64,000 bases of DNA from contig CAVZEM010000004.1 of NCBI GenBank assembly GCA_963774305.1, positions 81,897-145,896 of the forward strand, read 5' to 3'. The stretch's first letter is position 1, and the number at the start of each line of letters is the position of its first letter. Origin of the DNA: DASUPK01 sp963774305 (lineage in GTDB: Bacteria; Actinomycetota; Thermoleophilia; Solirubrobacterales; 70-9). Below, in pieces: positions 51,762 to 60,642 of the stretch. The position numbers were made by a program, and so were the translations under genes. The notes beneath the pieces were generated by a model. That model saw only the letters and a program-made list of their open reading frames with translations. It was not told the origin of the DNA and made no database searches.

Positions 51762-52517
51762 TTACTCCTCGCCGGTCAGCTTCCGCAGATCGCGGACGAG
51801 CAGCATGTGGGTGAGGTTGTTGCAGGCGGCGGCGAGGCTCTCCAGGTTCTCGAGCGCCTCGCGGCGGGTGTTGTGGTTGGAGGACTGGAGCGCTGCCCCG
51901 ACGACGGCTTCGAGCAGCTGGGCCTCGCGGTCGGCCGCCGTTCGCAGCACCTTCAGGTTGCGGCCGCCGACGCCGAAGCGGGCGAGCTCCGCGCTGGCCT
52001 GGACGATCTCGCGGTCTGTGTCGTCGTAGAACTTCGTTCCCTCGAGGGCCTCCGGCTGGACGAGCCGCCAGTCCTCGAGGTCCTTGATCAGGTCGGGGGC
52101 GACGCCGGTCACGTCGACGAGCTCCTCGAGCGACATCCGCGAGCCCTTGCCCGCCTCGACGGTGGCAGCGCGGCGCAGCGCGGCGCCTGTGCGCTCCTCG
52201 CGAGCGCCGGCGGCGAGCTCCTGTCGGATCACCCGCAGGGGCAGGAACTCATCGCGCTGCATCCGGAGGATCGTCCGGAGGCGCTCGACGTCGGCCTGGC
52301 TGTAGAGGCGGTAGCCCCCGGGGGTGCGCCGCGGCGAGAGCAGCTTCTGGTCCTCGAGGTAGCGGATCTTCGAGATCGAGATGTCCTCGAACTCGCGCCC
52401 GAGAATCTTGGCGACCGCGCCGATGGTGAGCGCCTTGCGGTTCGAGGGCGCTCCGTCGGAGGCGCCGTCCGTGGCGTGCCTGCGGTCGAAGGGTGTGGAC
52501 GAGGCTTCCATGGTCAC
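51762..52517 (-). CDS. ftsR: MerR-family regulator, FtsR-like
   Basis: An N-terminal MerR winged helix (LTIGAVAKILGREFEDISISKIRYLEDQKLLSPRRTPGGYRLYSQADVERL) lacks metal-binding cysteines. A long C-terminal region follows with a second HTH-like segment (LEELVDVTGVAPDLIKDLE). Pairing with an FHA gene upstream is the context of FtsR, which activates ftsZ in Corynebacterium. Its GTG start overlaps the FHA stop by four bases. Confidence 0.82.
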   Translation of the reverse strand: MTMEASSTPFDRRHATDGASDGAPSNRKALTIGAVAKILGREFEDISISKIRYLEDQKLLSPRRTPGGYRLYSQADVERLRTILRMQRDEFLPLRVIRQELAAGAREERTGAALRRAATVEAGKGSRMSLEELVDVTGVAPDLIKDLEDWRLVQPEALEGTKFYDDTDREIVQASAELARFGVGGRNLKVLRTAADREAQLLEAVVGAALQSSNHNTRREALENLESLAAACNNLTHMLLVRDLRKLTGEE

Positions 52518-52984
52518 TTCTCCAGGTAGCTCAGCTTGTATTTGCCGATCTGGATCTCATCTCCGTCGGTCAGCTGATGGGACTCGATCCGGCGCCGGTT
52601 GACATAGGTGCCGTTCAGCGATCCAAGGTCGTCGATGTAGAGGCCGTCCTTGCGGCGTACCAGCAGCGCGTGGTTGCGCGAGACGGTCACGTCATCCAGG
52701 AAGACGCCCGCATCCGGAGTGCGGCCGATGGAGATGCGCTCGTCGTCGAGCGTGAAGCTCTCCCCCGCGCGGCCGCCGCCCGAGCGGATCACCAGAGCCG
52801 CCCCGTGCCTCTCGACGACCTCGTCGATGTCGACCTGGTGCATCTCGCCCGACTCGTCGACCGTGTAGGTCATCGTCGTCGGCTCGTCCTTCCCCTCCGG
52901 ACGGGAGAGGTAGGCGCCGCACTTCTGGCAGTAGTTGGCCCCCTCGGCGTTGACGAACCCGCACTCGGGGCAATGGATCGCCAC
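52514..52984 (-). CDS. FHA-domain protein, GarA-like
   Basis: An N-terminal zinc ribbon (CPECGF ... YCQKCGAYL) is followed by a DEPTTMTY segment that could be the kinase-phosphorylated threonine site of GarA-type proteins, and a C-terminal FHA domain (ISIGRTPDAGVFLDDVTVSRNHALL ... IDDLGSLNGTYVN). FHA domains bind phosphothreonine. GarA controls 2-oxoglutarate metabolism in mycobacteria; the zinc ribbon differs from it. GTG start follows AGGGGGT. Confidence 0.88.
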   Translation of the reverse strand: MAIHCPECGFVNAEGANYCQKCGAYLSRPEGKDEPTTMTYTVDESGEMHQVDIDEVVERHGAALVIRSGGGRAGESFTLDDERISIGRTPDAGVFLDDVTVSRNHALLVRRKDGLYIDDLGSLNGTYVNRRRIESHQLTDGDEIQIGKYKLSYLEK

Positions 52985-52998
52985 GATTGACCCCCTGT

Positions 52999-53265
52999 CT
53001 AGGTCGGAGGCTTGGTCGGGGGTTCTGAGCGGCCTGCGAGGATCTCGCTCAGCCGCTGCACGTCGTCGCCCTTGATGAGGGTCCCGCCCTCGGGGCGATT
53101 CTCACGCAGGCGGTTGACCAACTCCGCCCTCAGAATGTCGATCTGCCCGTGGAGGAGCCGGCGCCGGTACGACACCTCATGCTCCTCTGCGGTCAGATTG
53201 TCGATCAGTTCCTTGAGCTCTTCGTCGCTCATGGAGCCAATGTCGGGAAAGGTCTCGTCGTCCAA
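52999..53265 (-). CDS. RsiG-like anti-sigma factor candidate
   Basis: An 88-residue coiled-coil protein: SDEELKELIDNLTAEEHEV, then the helix VSYRRRLLHGQIDILRAEL. RsiG proteins bind c-di-GMP through E(x3)S(x2)R(x3)Q(x3)D and then hold the sigma factor WhiG. Here the series reads E-S-R-H-D: only the Gln is changed, to His. One motif copy and small size fit the homodimeric form described in Rubrobacter. TTG at 53265 lies behind GGAGGAG. It heads the FHA-ftsR operon. No sigma gene is in the window. Confidence 0.7.
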   Translation of the reverse strand: MDDETFPDIGSMSDEELKELIDNLTAEEHEVSYRRRLLHGQIDILRAELVNRLRENRPEGGTLIKGDDVQRLSEILAGRSEPPTKPPT

Positions 53266-53296
53266 CGAACTCCTCCAGTTTCGGTCTGGGGCGGGG

Positions 53297-53302
53297 ATTA
53301 TA
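53297..53302 (-). promoter_or_regulatory. Promoter of the rsiG-FHA-ftsR operon
   Basis: A perfect TATAAT is read on the minus strand at 53302-53297, with TTGAGA about 15 bases upstream and a TTGAG/CTCAA dyad over it. It is 32 bases from the TTG start and is followed by a real ribosome-binding site, unlike most promoters here. Confidence 0.6.
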
Positions 53303-53343
53303 GGTACGAACGCGCAGTCTCAACCGCGGCTTGAGTGTTTTGG

Positions 53344-53985
53344 CTACGCAGTTGCAATCTGGCGCATCCCGTCTCGGATGTAGGCGATGGTCCCGAGGAT
53401 CCCGAGGACGACGCCGACGATCAGCATGGCGTTCCACACCCAGCTCTCGGAGACCATCGCGAAGAAGATCGAGGCCATCACCGGCCCGACCGCGATCCGC
53501 CCCAGCCAGTTGATCTTGAGCTCCCACCCGCGCCGCAGGGCGACCTCCGCGAGGACGGCCGTGATCACCTCTCGCGCGGCGAGGACGGCGAGTGCCCAGC
53601 GCGGCAGCAGCTCGAAGTGCCAGCACACCGCGGCGCCGGAGAGGATCGTCAGCCGGTCGACGATCGGATCGAGGATGGCTCCCATCCGGCTGTACTGGCC
53701 CGTCGCACGAGCCAGAAAGCCGTCCACGTAGTCGCCCACCGCGATCAGCCAAAAGATCACTGCCGCCGCCGCGCTGCGCCCGTCCCCCGACGAGAACGCC
53801 AGGTAGAGGAAGACGGGGAGCCCGGCGAGCCGGATGTAGCCCACCGCGTTCGGGATCGTCCACGGACGGAGGGGCTGCCCCGCCCTGGTCTGGCGAGGCG
53901 GCGGCCCGGAGCGATCGAGCCCGAACTGGCGCCGGAACCCGTTTCGCCGCCCCTTACGCAAGGATTGTCCGCGGCTCCGAGCCAC
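53344..53985 (-). CDS. CDP-alcohol phosphatidyltransferase (PgsA-like)
   Basis: The complete CDP-alcohol phosphotransferase motif is present: DYVDGFLARATGQYSRMGAILDPIVD. Five to six membrane helices follow. Together with the motif, similarity in layout suggests phosphatidylglycerophosphate or cardiolipin synthesis, but the alcohol is not certain. GTG at 53985 follows TATGCT (53997-53992) by six bases; the longer frame to 54027 would overlap proS. Its first codon is 12 bases from the divergent proS start. Confidence 0.85.
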   Translation of the reverse strand: MARSRGQSLRKGRRNGFRRQFGLDRSGPPPRQTRAGQPLRPWTIPNAVGYIRLAGLPVFLYLAFSSGDGRSAAAAVIFWLIAVGDYVDGFLARATGQYSRMGAILDPIVDRLTILSGAAVCWHFELLPRWALAVLAAREVITAVLAEVALRRGWELKINWLGRIAVGPVMASIFFAMVSESWVWNAMLIVGVVLGILGTIAYIRDGMRQIATA

Positions 53986-53997
53986 CAGGCGAGCATA

Positions 53998-55506
53998 TGG
54001 AAGGCAAGGCGAAAACCGGCATCTCACCCACCCGCGCTGAGGACTTCCCTCAGTGGTTCCAGAGCGTGGTCCGCGACGCGGAGGTCGCGGAGCTCGACCA
54101 CGTCCGCGGCTCGATGGTGATCCGCCCGTGGGGTTACGGGATCTGGGAGCTCATGCAGCGGTCGCTGGACGACGGGATCAAGGAGACGGGCGCCTCGAAT
54201 GCGTACTTCCCCCTCTTCATCCCCCTGAGCTACTTCGAGGAGGAGGCGAAGCACGTCGAGGGCTTCGCGAAGGAGATGGCGGTGGTCACGCACCACCGGC
54301 TCGAGCAGGGACCCGACGGCAAGCTGCACCCCGCCGCTGAGCTTCCCGAGCCGCTGATCGTCCGCCCCACCTCAGAGACGATCATCGGCCGCTCGTTCGC
54401 GAAGTGGATCAACTCCTACCGCGACCTGCCGCTGCGGATCAACCAGTGGGCGAACGTGGTCCGCTGGGAGCTGCGGCCGAGGGTCCTGCTCCGCACCACC
54501 GAGTTCCTCTGGCAGGAGGGGCACACCGCCCACGCCACCGAGGAGGAGGCCCTCGAGGAGACGCGCCAGATGCTCGGCGTCTACCGCGAGTTCGCCGAGT
54601 CCGTACTGGCCATCCCCGTGATCGCCGGGGAGAAGCCCGAGTCGGAGCGTTTCCCCGGCGCCGAGATCACCCTGAGCGATCGAGGCGATGATGCAGGACG
54701 GCAAGGCGCTCCAGTCCGGCACCTCCCACTATCTCGGCCAGAACTTCTCGCGAGCGATGGAGATGGAGTTCACGGACGAGGACGGCGAGCGGAAGCTCTG
54801 TTACACGACCTCGTGGGGACTCTCCACGCGCATGATGGGCGCAGTGGTGATGACCCACGCCGACGACAACGGCCTGCGGGTCCCGCCTCGCGTCGCTCCG
54901 AAGCAGGTGCAGATCGTCCCGATCACGCGCGACGATCCCGCGCCCGTCCTCGAGGCCGCCGGGGCGCTGGCGGCCGAGCTGGGCGAGCGGTCGTGGATGG
55001 ACGCTCCGATCCGCGCCGCGGTCGACTCGCGCGACCGCAAGCCCGCGGAGAAGCGCTGGGAGTGGATCCGCAAGGGCGTGCCGGTCGTGATCGAGATCGG
55101 CGAACGCGACATCGAGCAGGGCGTGGTGACGATCACGCGCCGCGACGACGAGAGCCTCTCCCGCGACGCCGTCCCGCGTGACGGCGCGGCCGAGGCGGTC
55201 GTGGGCGTCCTCGGCGACATCCAGCTCGGGCTCTTCGAGGAGGCCAGCAAGCGACTGCGCGAGCGGACCCGCGACGACATCACCACGCTCGAGGAGTTCC
55301 GGGAGTTCTTCTCCGGCGACGACACGGAGTCCGGCGGCTTCGTCAAGGCGCCCTGGAGCGAGGACCCCGAGACCGAGAAGACGATGGGGGAGCTCGGCGT
55401 GTCCGTGCGCTGCATCCCCTTCGACGAGCAGCTGCCTCCCGATGCGCGCTGCGTGATCACCGGCGGCCCGGCGAAGGTGATGGCGATCTTCGCGAAGGCG
55501 TACTGA
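53998..55506 (+). CDS. proS: Prolyl-tRNA synthetase, one frameshift
   Basis: Archaeal/eukaryote-type ProRS (no editing insert): motif 1 region GSMVIRPWGYGIWELMQ, motif 2 WANVVRWELRPRVLLRTTEF, and motif 3 region on the other side of the break, followed by the anticodon and C-terminal domains. The frame changes near 54678: AGCGATCGAGGCGATGATG would give the expected TLSIEAMMQDG if one G were absent. Since the enzyme is normally essential, a sequencing or assembly error is more likely than a dead gene. Confidence 0.9.
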
Positions 55507-55641
55507 GCGCCGAGCGGGTCGCACCCGGGCTTTCTAAGAGGACTCTCACCGAGCGCCACGCCTGGGTAGGTGTTCAACCCGTAGTTCGGATCCGTAGTCG
55601 CCCCTGATGCCGCTCCGGGCTGCTGGGCAGAGGCTTCATCC

Positions 55642-55800
55642 ATGATGGGCGCGCTCATCAACCTCAACGGGCCCGCTCACTACATCCACTGGCACTTCTT
55701 CCAGATGTCGGTGGCGAACGTCGTGGTGATCGTGCTGATGATCGTCGTCTTCATCGCGGCGATCCTGATCCCCTTCCCCAAGCGGGAGATCGAGGAGTGA
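55642..55800 (+). CDS. Small single-helix membrane protein
   Basis: A 52-residue protein, MMGALINLNGPAHYIHWHFF at its start, then one membrane helix (VANVVVIVLMIVVFIAAILI) and a charged end. Its stop overlaps the GTG start of the cytochrome b gene by four bases, which supports translation. It probably belongs to the same membrane complex. The HYIHWHFF segment has three histidines but no known cofactor motif. Confidence 0.65.
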   Translation: MMGALINLNGPAHYIHWHFFQMSVANVVVIVLMIVVFIAAILIPFPKREIEE

Positions 55801-56441
55801 GCCCCGCAGAGGAGAAGCGGATGTGGACCGAGCGTGTCCGTTCCCGCGCCGTTGGCGCCCTCCCGCCGGAGAAGCTGCTTCCCGATCGGCAGCCCGCCTA
55901 CGTGTCGTCGTGGATCTACGTCTTCGGCGTCGCCACGATCGCGGCGCTGATCGTCGTCATCGGTTCCGGCGTGATCCTCGGCCTCAAGGGCCCAGCCTGG
56001 TGGCACGAGTCCGGCGTCGGGAAGTTCTTCAACAGCATCCACCTCTGGGGCGTGGAGGTCTTCTTCTTCACGATGGTCGTGCACCTGTGGGGGAAGTTCT
56101 TCATGGGGGCGTGGCGCGGCGGGCGCGCCTGGGTCTGGGTGACCGGCGCGGTCCTCTTCCTGGTCTCGATCGGCACTGCGTTCACGGGATACCTCTCGCA
56201 GCAGAACTTCGACTCGCAGTGGATCGCCAGCGAGGGGAAGGACGGTCTCAACTCGGTTGGGATCGGCGCCTTCTTCAACGTCATCGACTTCGGCCAGATG
56301 TACACGTGGCACGTCATCCTGCTGCCGGTCGCCGTGGTGGCGATCGTCGCGGGGCACGTGCTGCTCGTCCGCAAGCACGGCGTGGTGCCGCCCTACGCGG
56401 CGAAGGTTGCCGCCGCGCCGGCGGCGGAGGAGACCGGGTGA
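55797..56441 (+). CDS. Cytochrome b (b6-like N-terminal half)
   Basis: Four membrane helices with both haem-ligand pairs: SIHLWGVEVFFFTMVVHLW and WHVILLPVAVVAIVAGH, each with histidines 14 residues apart as in cytochrome b6. GYLSQQNFDSQW occupies the Qo-side loop. The C-terminal half of a full cytochrome b (PEWY) is absent. It should oxidise menaquinol within a bc-type complex. It overlaps its neighbours on both sides by four bases. Confidence 0.88.
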   Translation: MSPAEEKRMWTERVRSRAVGALPPEKLLPDRQPAYVSSWIYVFGVATIAALIVVIGSGVILGLKGPAWWHESGVGKFFNSIHLWGVEVFFFTMVVHLWGKFFMGAWRGGRAWVWVTGAVLFLVSIGTAFTGYLSQQNFDSQWIASEGKDGLNSVGIGAFFNVIDFGQMYTWHVILLPVAVVAIVAGHVLLVRKHGVVPPYAAKVAAAPAAEETG

Positions 56442-57400
56442 GTCCGCGTAAGCCCAGGCCCGCCCCACTCGAGTCGAAGGATTGGGAGGGCCCGTACATC
56501 CGCTACGACCTGGTCAAGGAGTTCGTCGTAGCCCTGGCCGTGATCGTTGCGCTGGTCGTGGTGCTCGCGATCCTCTTCTCCTCGCCCGATGACAAGCCGG
56601 TCACGATTCAGCAGTGGGCGAGGACCGATCCCGGGGACTTCGTCGCCACCGCCGTGACGGAGCTCGACGGCTCGAGCGAGGTCGCTGCATACGGCGCTCC
56701 GTATACCCACACGCCGGACACCGGACAGAAGATCGGCCCGCTCAACCTGCAGAGCGCGGCCGGCGTCCATTTCCCGATCAACACCAGCGAGGACTTCGTG
56801 CTGAACCCGCTGCGCAGCATTCCTGGCGACGCGGCTCTGACCAAGGCGCTCCAGGAGTATCAGGCGGCGCCCCCGGCCCAGCAGAAGGCCTGGACCGACG
56901 CCTACACGAAGGGGCTCGACGGCGCTACATACCCCGCCGGGATCCCGCAGCTGCCGCCCGGCGACTACGGGCCGGTCGCGCCGATGATGGCCTCCCTGGC
57001 CGGCCTGGCCGCCACGGGCGGCCTCGACGGCGCCCTGCTCAACGCGAATCAGTTCTACCAGACGAACTACACCAAGCCGCTCCTGTTCCTCTCGGGCGGC
57101 GGTTACTTCGAGAGCCGAGCCGAGGATCAGCATCTGCTCGGCACGCAGTGGGGAATGATGAACGAGACGGGCAGCTATCCGGGTCAGGTCTGGCTCTGGC
57201 TCTACACGTTCTGGTACCAGGTCGCCCCGTTCAACACATCGGAAAACGCGGACGCACAGGTCTGGGCGCTGATGATGCTGCTGTCGCTGGCCTTCATCTG
57301 CATCCCGGTGATCCCCGGACTGCGAAGCCTGCCCCGCCATCTCGGGGTTCACCGGCTGATCTGGCGGGACCACTACCGGCGGGTGGAGGGCGGCGGCTGA
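56438..57400 (+). CDS. Membrane subunit of a cytochrome b cluster, unknown
   Basis: A 320-residue protein with one N-terminal membrane helix (VVALAVIVALVVVLAILF), an extracytoplasmic domain of about 200 residues (PGDFVATAVTELDGSSEVA ... FPINTSEDFVLNPLRSIPGD) and a C-terminal membrane helix (LMMLLSLAFICIPVIPGL). It has no CxxCH haem motif, no Rieske motif and no cytochrome b PEWY. It is translationally coupled to the cytochrome b gene, so it is probably a partner subunit in place of subunit IV. I do not recognise the family. Confidence 0.65.
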   Translation: MSPRKPRPAPLESKDWEGPYIRYDLVKEFVVALAVIVALVVVLAILFSSPDDKPVTIQQWARTDPGDFVATAVTELDGSSEVAAYGAPYTHTPDTGQKIGPLNLQSAAGVHFPINTSEDFVLNPLRSIPGDAALTKALQEYQAAPPAQQKAWTDAYTKGLDGATYPAGIPQLPPGDYGPVAPMMASLAGLAATGGLDGALLNANQFYQTNYTKPLLFLSGGGYFESRAEDQHLLGTQWGMMNETGSYPGQVWLWLYTFWYQVAPFNTSENADAQVWALMMLLSLAFICIPVIPGLRSLPRHLGVHRLIWRDHYRRVEGGG

Positions 57401-57522
57401 CGCCTTGTCTCGTCGCCCAGCGTGATGAGCCACGAGGTCCCACAGGACAGGCACCCGACCATCGCTCCGTAGCGTGTGTAGGTCATCAGACGCAGATTCA
57501 TCGGGTTGGTGTGAGTGCACAT
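57373..57522 (-). CDS. Possible 49-residue CxxC protein
   Basis: Reads MCTHTNPMNLRLMTYTRYGA then MVGCLSCGTSW; the CLSC pair and an upstream Cys-x-His could bind zinc. It overlaps the end of the preceding gene by 28 bases in the convergent direction. Upstream GGAGGAGAT and GCAGG are weakly placed ribosome-binding sites. Support is limited to the motif and position. Confidence 0.35.
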   Translation of the reverse strand: MCTHTNPMNLRLMTYTRYGAMVGCLSCGTSWLITLGDETRRQPPPSTRR

Positions 57523-57636
57523 CCTGCGGAGATGATCTCCTCCGTAGGGCGTCCCGAAAAGCGTGCGAACTACCCCAAGTGGCGCGTGCGGACTACTCCC
57601 GTGGTGCCGGGGGAACTACGGATCGCGGGGTGGTTC

Positions 57637-58917
57637 CTAGGTGCGGGTGAAGCGTCGTCCCGCCGTGGGCGACGCTTCCTCGTCCAGGCTGACGCGCTTG
57701 CCGTCCTTGATGGGCTGGAGGAAGTCGTCGGGCTCGGTCTCCGAGGCCGCGGCCTCCATCTGGGCGATACGCTCGGGAGTCAGCTCGCCGGCGTTCTCCT
57801 CCTCGATCTTCGCCAGCCAGTCCGCGCCCTCACGCGACTTCTCCTCGTCGACGTGGATCTTGCCGCGATCGAGTGACTTGTCGATCTCGGCGAAGAGGGC
57901 ATCCACCAGCTCGCCCTGCTTCACCTTCCGCAGGGGCTTGCCGTGGGCGAAGATCAGGCCCTCGTCCTTGGCGCCGGTGATCCCGAAGTCAGCGTGCGAG
58001 GCCTCGCCGATGCCGTTCACCGCGCAGCCGAGCACAGCGACCTCGACGGGCTCCGTGTAGGCCTCGAGCCGTTCCTCGATCTCGGCGACCACGGTGTCCA
58101 TGTCGAACTGCAGGCGGCCGCAGGTCGGGCAGGCGATCAGCACGGGACCGCGCTCGCGGAGCTGCAGGGCCTTGAGGATCTCCCAGGCAACCTTGACCTC
58201 CTCCTCGGCGTGGAAGGTCGAGAGACTGATCCGGATGGTGTCCCCCACACCGTCGGCCAGCAGCGTTCCCAGGCCGACCGAGGACTTGAGCGACCCCGAC
58301 CACTTGGTCCCGGCCTCGGTGATGCCGAGGTGGATCGGATAAGGGACCTTCTCGGCGAGCAGCCGGTTCGACGCGATCGTGTTCGGGACGTTCGTGGACT
58401 TGATGGAGATCTTGAAGTTCTCGAAGTCGAGCCGCTCCATCAGCTCGACGAACTCGACGCCGGCCTGGACCAGGGCCTCGACGGAGTTCTCGCGCTCGAG
58501 CTCGTGCAGGTGCTTGGGCAGCGAGCCGGAGTTGACGCCGATCCGCATCGGCACGTTCTTCGCGGTGGCCTTCTCGGCGACCTCGGCGACCTTCTCGGGG
58601 CCGCCGATGTTGCCCGGGTTGAGGCGGATGCAGTCGGCGCCGGCGTCGATCGCCTTCAGGGCGAGGGTGTGGTTGAAGTGGATGTCGGCGATCACCGGGA
58701 TCGGCGACTGCTTGACGATCGTCTTCAGCGCCTCGACGTCCTTGTCGCGGGGCACCGCGACGCGGACCAGGTCGGCCCCCGCCTCGGCGACCGTGCGGAT
58801 CTGCTCCATGGTCGCCTCGAGATTGGCCGTCTCGGTCTTGCACATCGTCTGCACGGCGACGGGTGCGCCGCCCCCGATGGGGACGTCGCGCACGAAGATC
58901 TGGCGCTTCGAGGCCAC
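57637..58917 (-). CDS. ispG: 4-hydroxy-3-methylbut-2-enyl diphosphate synthase
   Basis: Penultimate enzyme of the MEP isoprenoid pathway. The TIM barrel (VAVQTMCKTETANLEATMEQI ... CIRLNPGNIGG) precedes the iron-sulfur domain with cluster cysteines in IACPTCGRLQ and GCAVNGIGEA. A C-terminal extension of about 60 residues (KIHVDEEKSREGADWLAKIE ...) is longer than in E. coli. GTG at 58917 follows TACCCT (58929-58924) by six bases. Confidence 0.95.
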   Translation of the reverse strand: MASKRQIFVRDVPIGGGAPVAVQTMCKTETANLEATMEQIRTVAEAGADLVRVAVPRDKDVEALKTIVKQSPIPVIADIHFNHTLALKAIDAGADCIRLNPGNIGGPEKVAEVAEKATAKNVPMRIGVNSGSLPKHLHELERENSVEALVQAGVEFVELMERLDFENFKISIKSTNVPNTIASNRLLAEKVPYPIHLGITEAGTKWSGSLKSSVGLGTLLADGVGDTIRISLSTFHAEEEVKVAWEILKALQLRERGPVLIACPTCGRLQFDMDTVVAEIEERLEAYTEPVEVAVLGCAVNGIGEASHADFGITGAKDEGLIFAHGKPLRKVKQGELVDALFAEIDKSLDRGKIHVDEEKSREGADWLAKIEEENAGELTPERIAQMEAAASETEPDDFLQPIKDGKRVSLDEEASPTAGRRFTRT

Positions 58918-59052
58918 GGGCACAGGGTAGCCGTGGGGCCGATTTCGCGGCGTTTCGCAATCCGGGAAAGCGCCATCCGTAATCGCGTATTGCACCGTCC
59001 GGCGCGATCTGAGATGATCGCGGCGTTCCAGGGAGCTACGGAGGGAGAAGGA

Positions 59053-59808
59053 ATGAATCGCCGCCTCACTCGATTTGCGCTCGCGACCGCGCTGACTGTC
59101 ACGGGCGCCATGGCAGTCGCGCCCCGCCGCCGCGGCCGACACGGTGATCATCGGCAGCACGCTCGGCCAGCAACTACGACGGCGGGGTCAGCACTGGGCC
59201 GAACGTCAGCGTCCAGCTCTCGTTCGACCCGGCGACGAGCACCAACCCCGTCGTCTCCCCGGCCAACGGCGTGATCACCGACTGGAAGGTGAAGAGCGCC
59301 GACGACGGGGCCGTCTACACGCTCAAGGTCCTGCGACCGAACGGACCGGTCAGCCTCGTCCCGCCACCAACACGAACTTCACGGCGATTGCATCCGTGCA
59401 GGCTCCATCGCCGTCCCGACCGGGACCTTCGCCGGCGACCCCGACGGGCGTGATCTTCGACTACCCGGCCTCGCTGCCGATCAGCAAGGGCGACTACATC
59501 GGCGATGCTCAGCGCCGGTGGGGGAGCCGATCACGACGTGCCGCAGGCACACGACGAACGGTCTGCCGCAGAGTACGTTCGCCAACAACTTCACGCGGTC
59601 TGCCCACGGACGGCACCGTCGGCCAACCTCCTGGCAGACGAGCAGCACGATCTCCTGCTCCAGGCGACGATCAAATTCACTGCCGCCGGGTAGCTCCCCC
59701 GTGCAACCCGGCCGGGAACGTCCAAAAGCCCAAGTGCGAAAAAAGCGAAGAAGCAACTCGGCCGAGATCGCCAAGAAGAAGTGCAAGAAGAAAAGGAAGA
59801 AGAAGTAG
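59053..59808 (+). pseudogene. Secreted protein with Lys/Cys-rich tail, frame-broken
   Basis: The ATG at 59053 is behind GGAGGGAGAAGG. A signal peptide (FALATALTVTGAMAVAP) leads into a beta-rich domain (SNYDGGVSTGPNVSVQLSFD ... DWKVKSADDGAVYTLKVL ... GVIFDYPASLPISKGDYIG), and the end reads IAKKKCKKKRKKK. At least five one-base shifts break the frame, for example near 59117, 59163, 59362 and 59510, yet each next frame continues the same protein. Either the sequence has errors or the gene decayed very recently. Function unknown. Confidence 0.6.
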
Positions 59809-59833
59809 TTGGCCTCAAGCCTCGAGGAGGAGT

Positions 59834-60594
59834 GATGAGGAGAAGCGGCATTTCGTTTGCGGTGTTGGCCGCCATCACGTCGTCGCTGGTGGTCGCGGCG
59901 AGCGCGCAGGCGACCTACCACGAGAACTTCATCCGCGAGGTCCACGTGGGCAACGGCGGTCAGCGGTGACTACGTGGAGCTTCAGGCGTATGCCGCCGGG
60001 CAGAACTTCGTCGCCGGGAAGCACATCGTCACCTACGACGGTGGCGGCGGCCCGGCGACATCTTCCGACTACACGATCCCGAGCAACGTCGCCAACGGCG
60101 CAAACCAGGCGACCATCCTGATCTCCGATGGTCGGCGTTCCGGGAGCCGACTTCACTGCCGGCACCGGACCGGGACCTGGGAATCTCGACGTGGACAACA
60201 CCGGCGGAACCGTCTGCTACACGGACAGCGCGATCACGCAGCAACCTCGATTGCGTCGCCTTCAAGGGCACCATGAACCCAGTCACCGTCCCGGCGGGGC
60301 CAACTTCGGCTCCCCGTTCGCCCTGCCCGGGATGAACCTCGACGGCCAGTCGTTGATTCGCACGATCTCCCGCGGCTGCCCGACGGCGCTGGACACCGCT
60401 GACGACACCAACAGCGCTGCCGACTTCACGGTGGGCACCGGGACCCCGCGCGGCAATTCCGTGGCACCGACGGAGACCCTCTGTGCACCTGCTCCGGCGA
60501 CGAAGAAGAAGTGCAAGAAGCACAAGAAGTCGAGTGGGGGCGCCTACTCGGCGAAGAAGCCAAGAAGTGCAAGAAAAAGAAGAAGCACCACTAA
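59834..60594 (+). pseudogene. Second secreted protein with Lys/Cys-rich tail, frame-broken
   Basis: The ATG at 59834 is behind GAGGAGG. A signal peptide (ISFAVLAAITSSLVVAASAQA) is followed by a lamin-tail-like segment (GDYVELQAYAAGQNFVAGKH, YDGGGGPATSSDYTIP) and AGANFGSPFALPGMNLDGQS, then a basic end ATKKKCKKHKK and a further CKKKKKHH. Frame shifts occur near 59965, 60128, 60240 and 60545. A further CNKWK-ending frame runs to 60642. Function unknown; probably exported and attached to surface polymers. Confidence 0.55.
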
Positions 60595-60642
60595 CAGCGC
60601 GCACTCGGCCAAGGAAGAAGCAAGTGCAACAAGTGGAAGTAG

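Noticed and set aside
54678..54690. Programmed frameshift in proS
   Set aside because: No slippery heptamer or pseudoknot is visible at AGCGATCGAG, and ProRS is not known to use one; neighbouring genes have similar indels.
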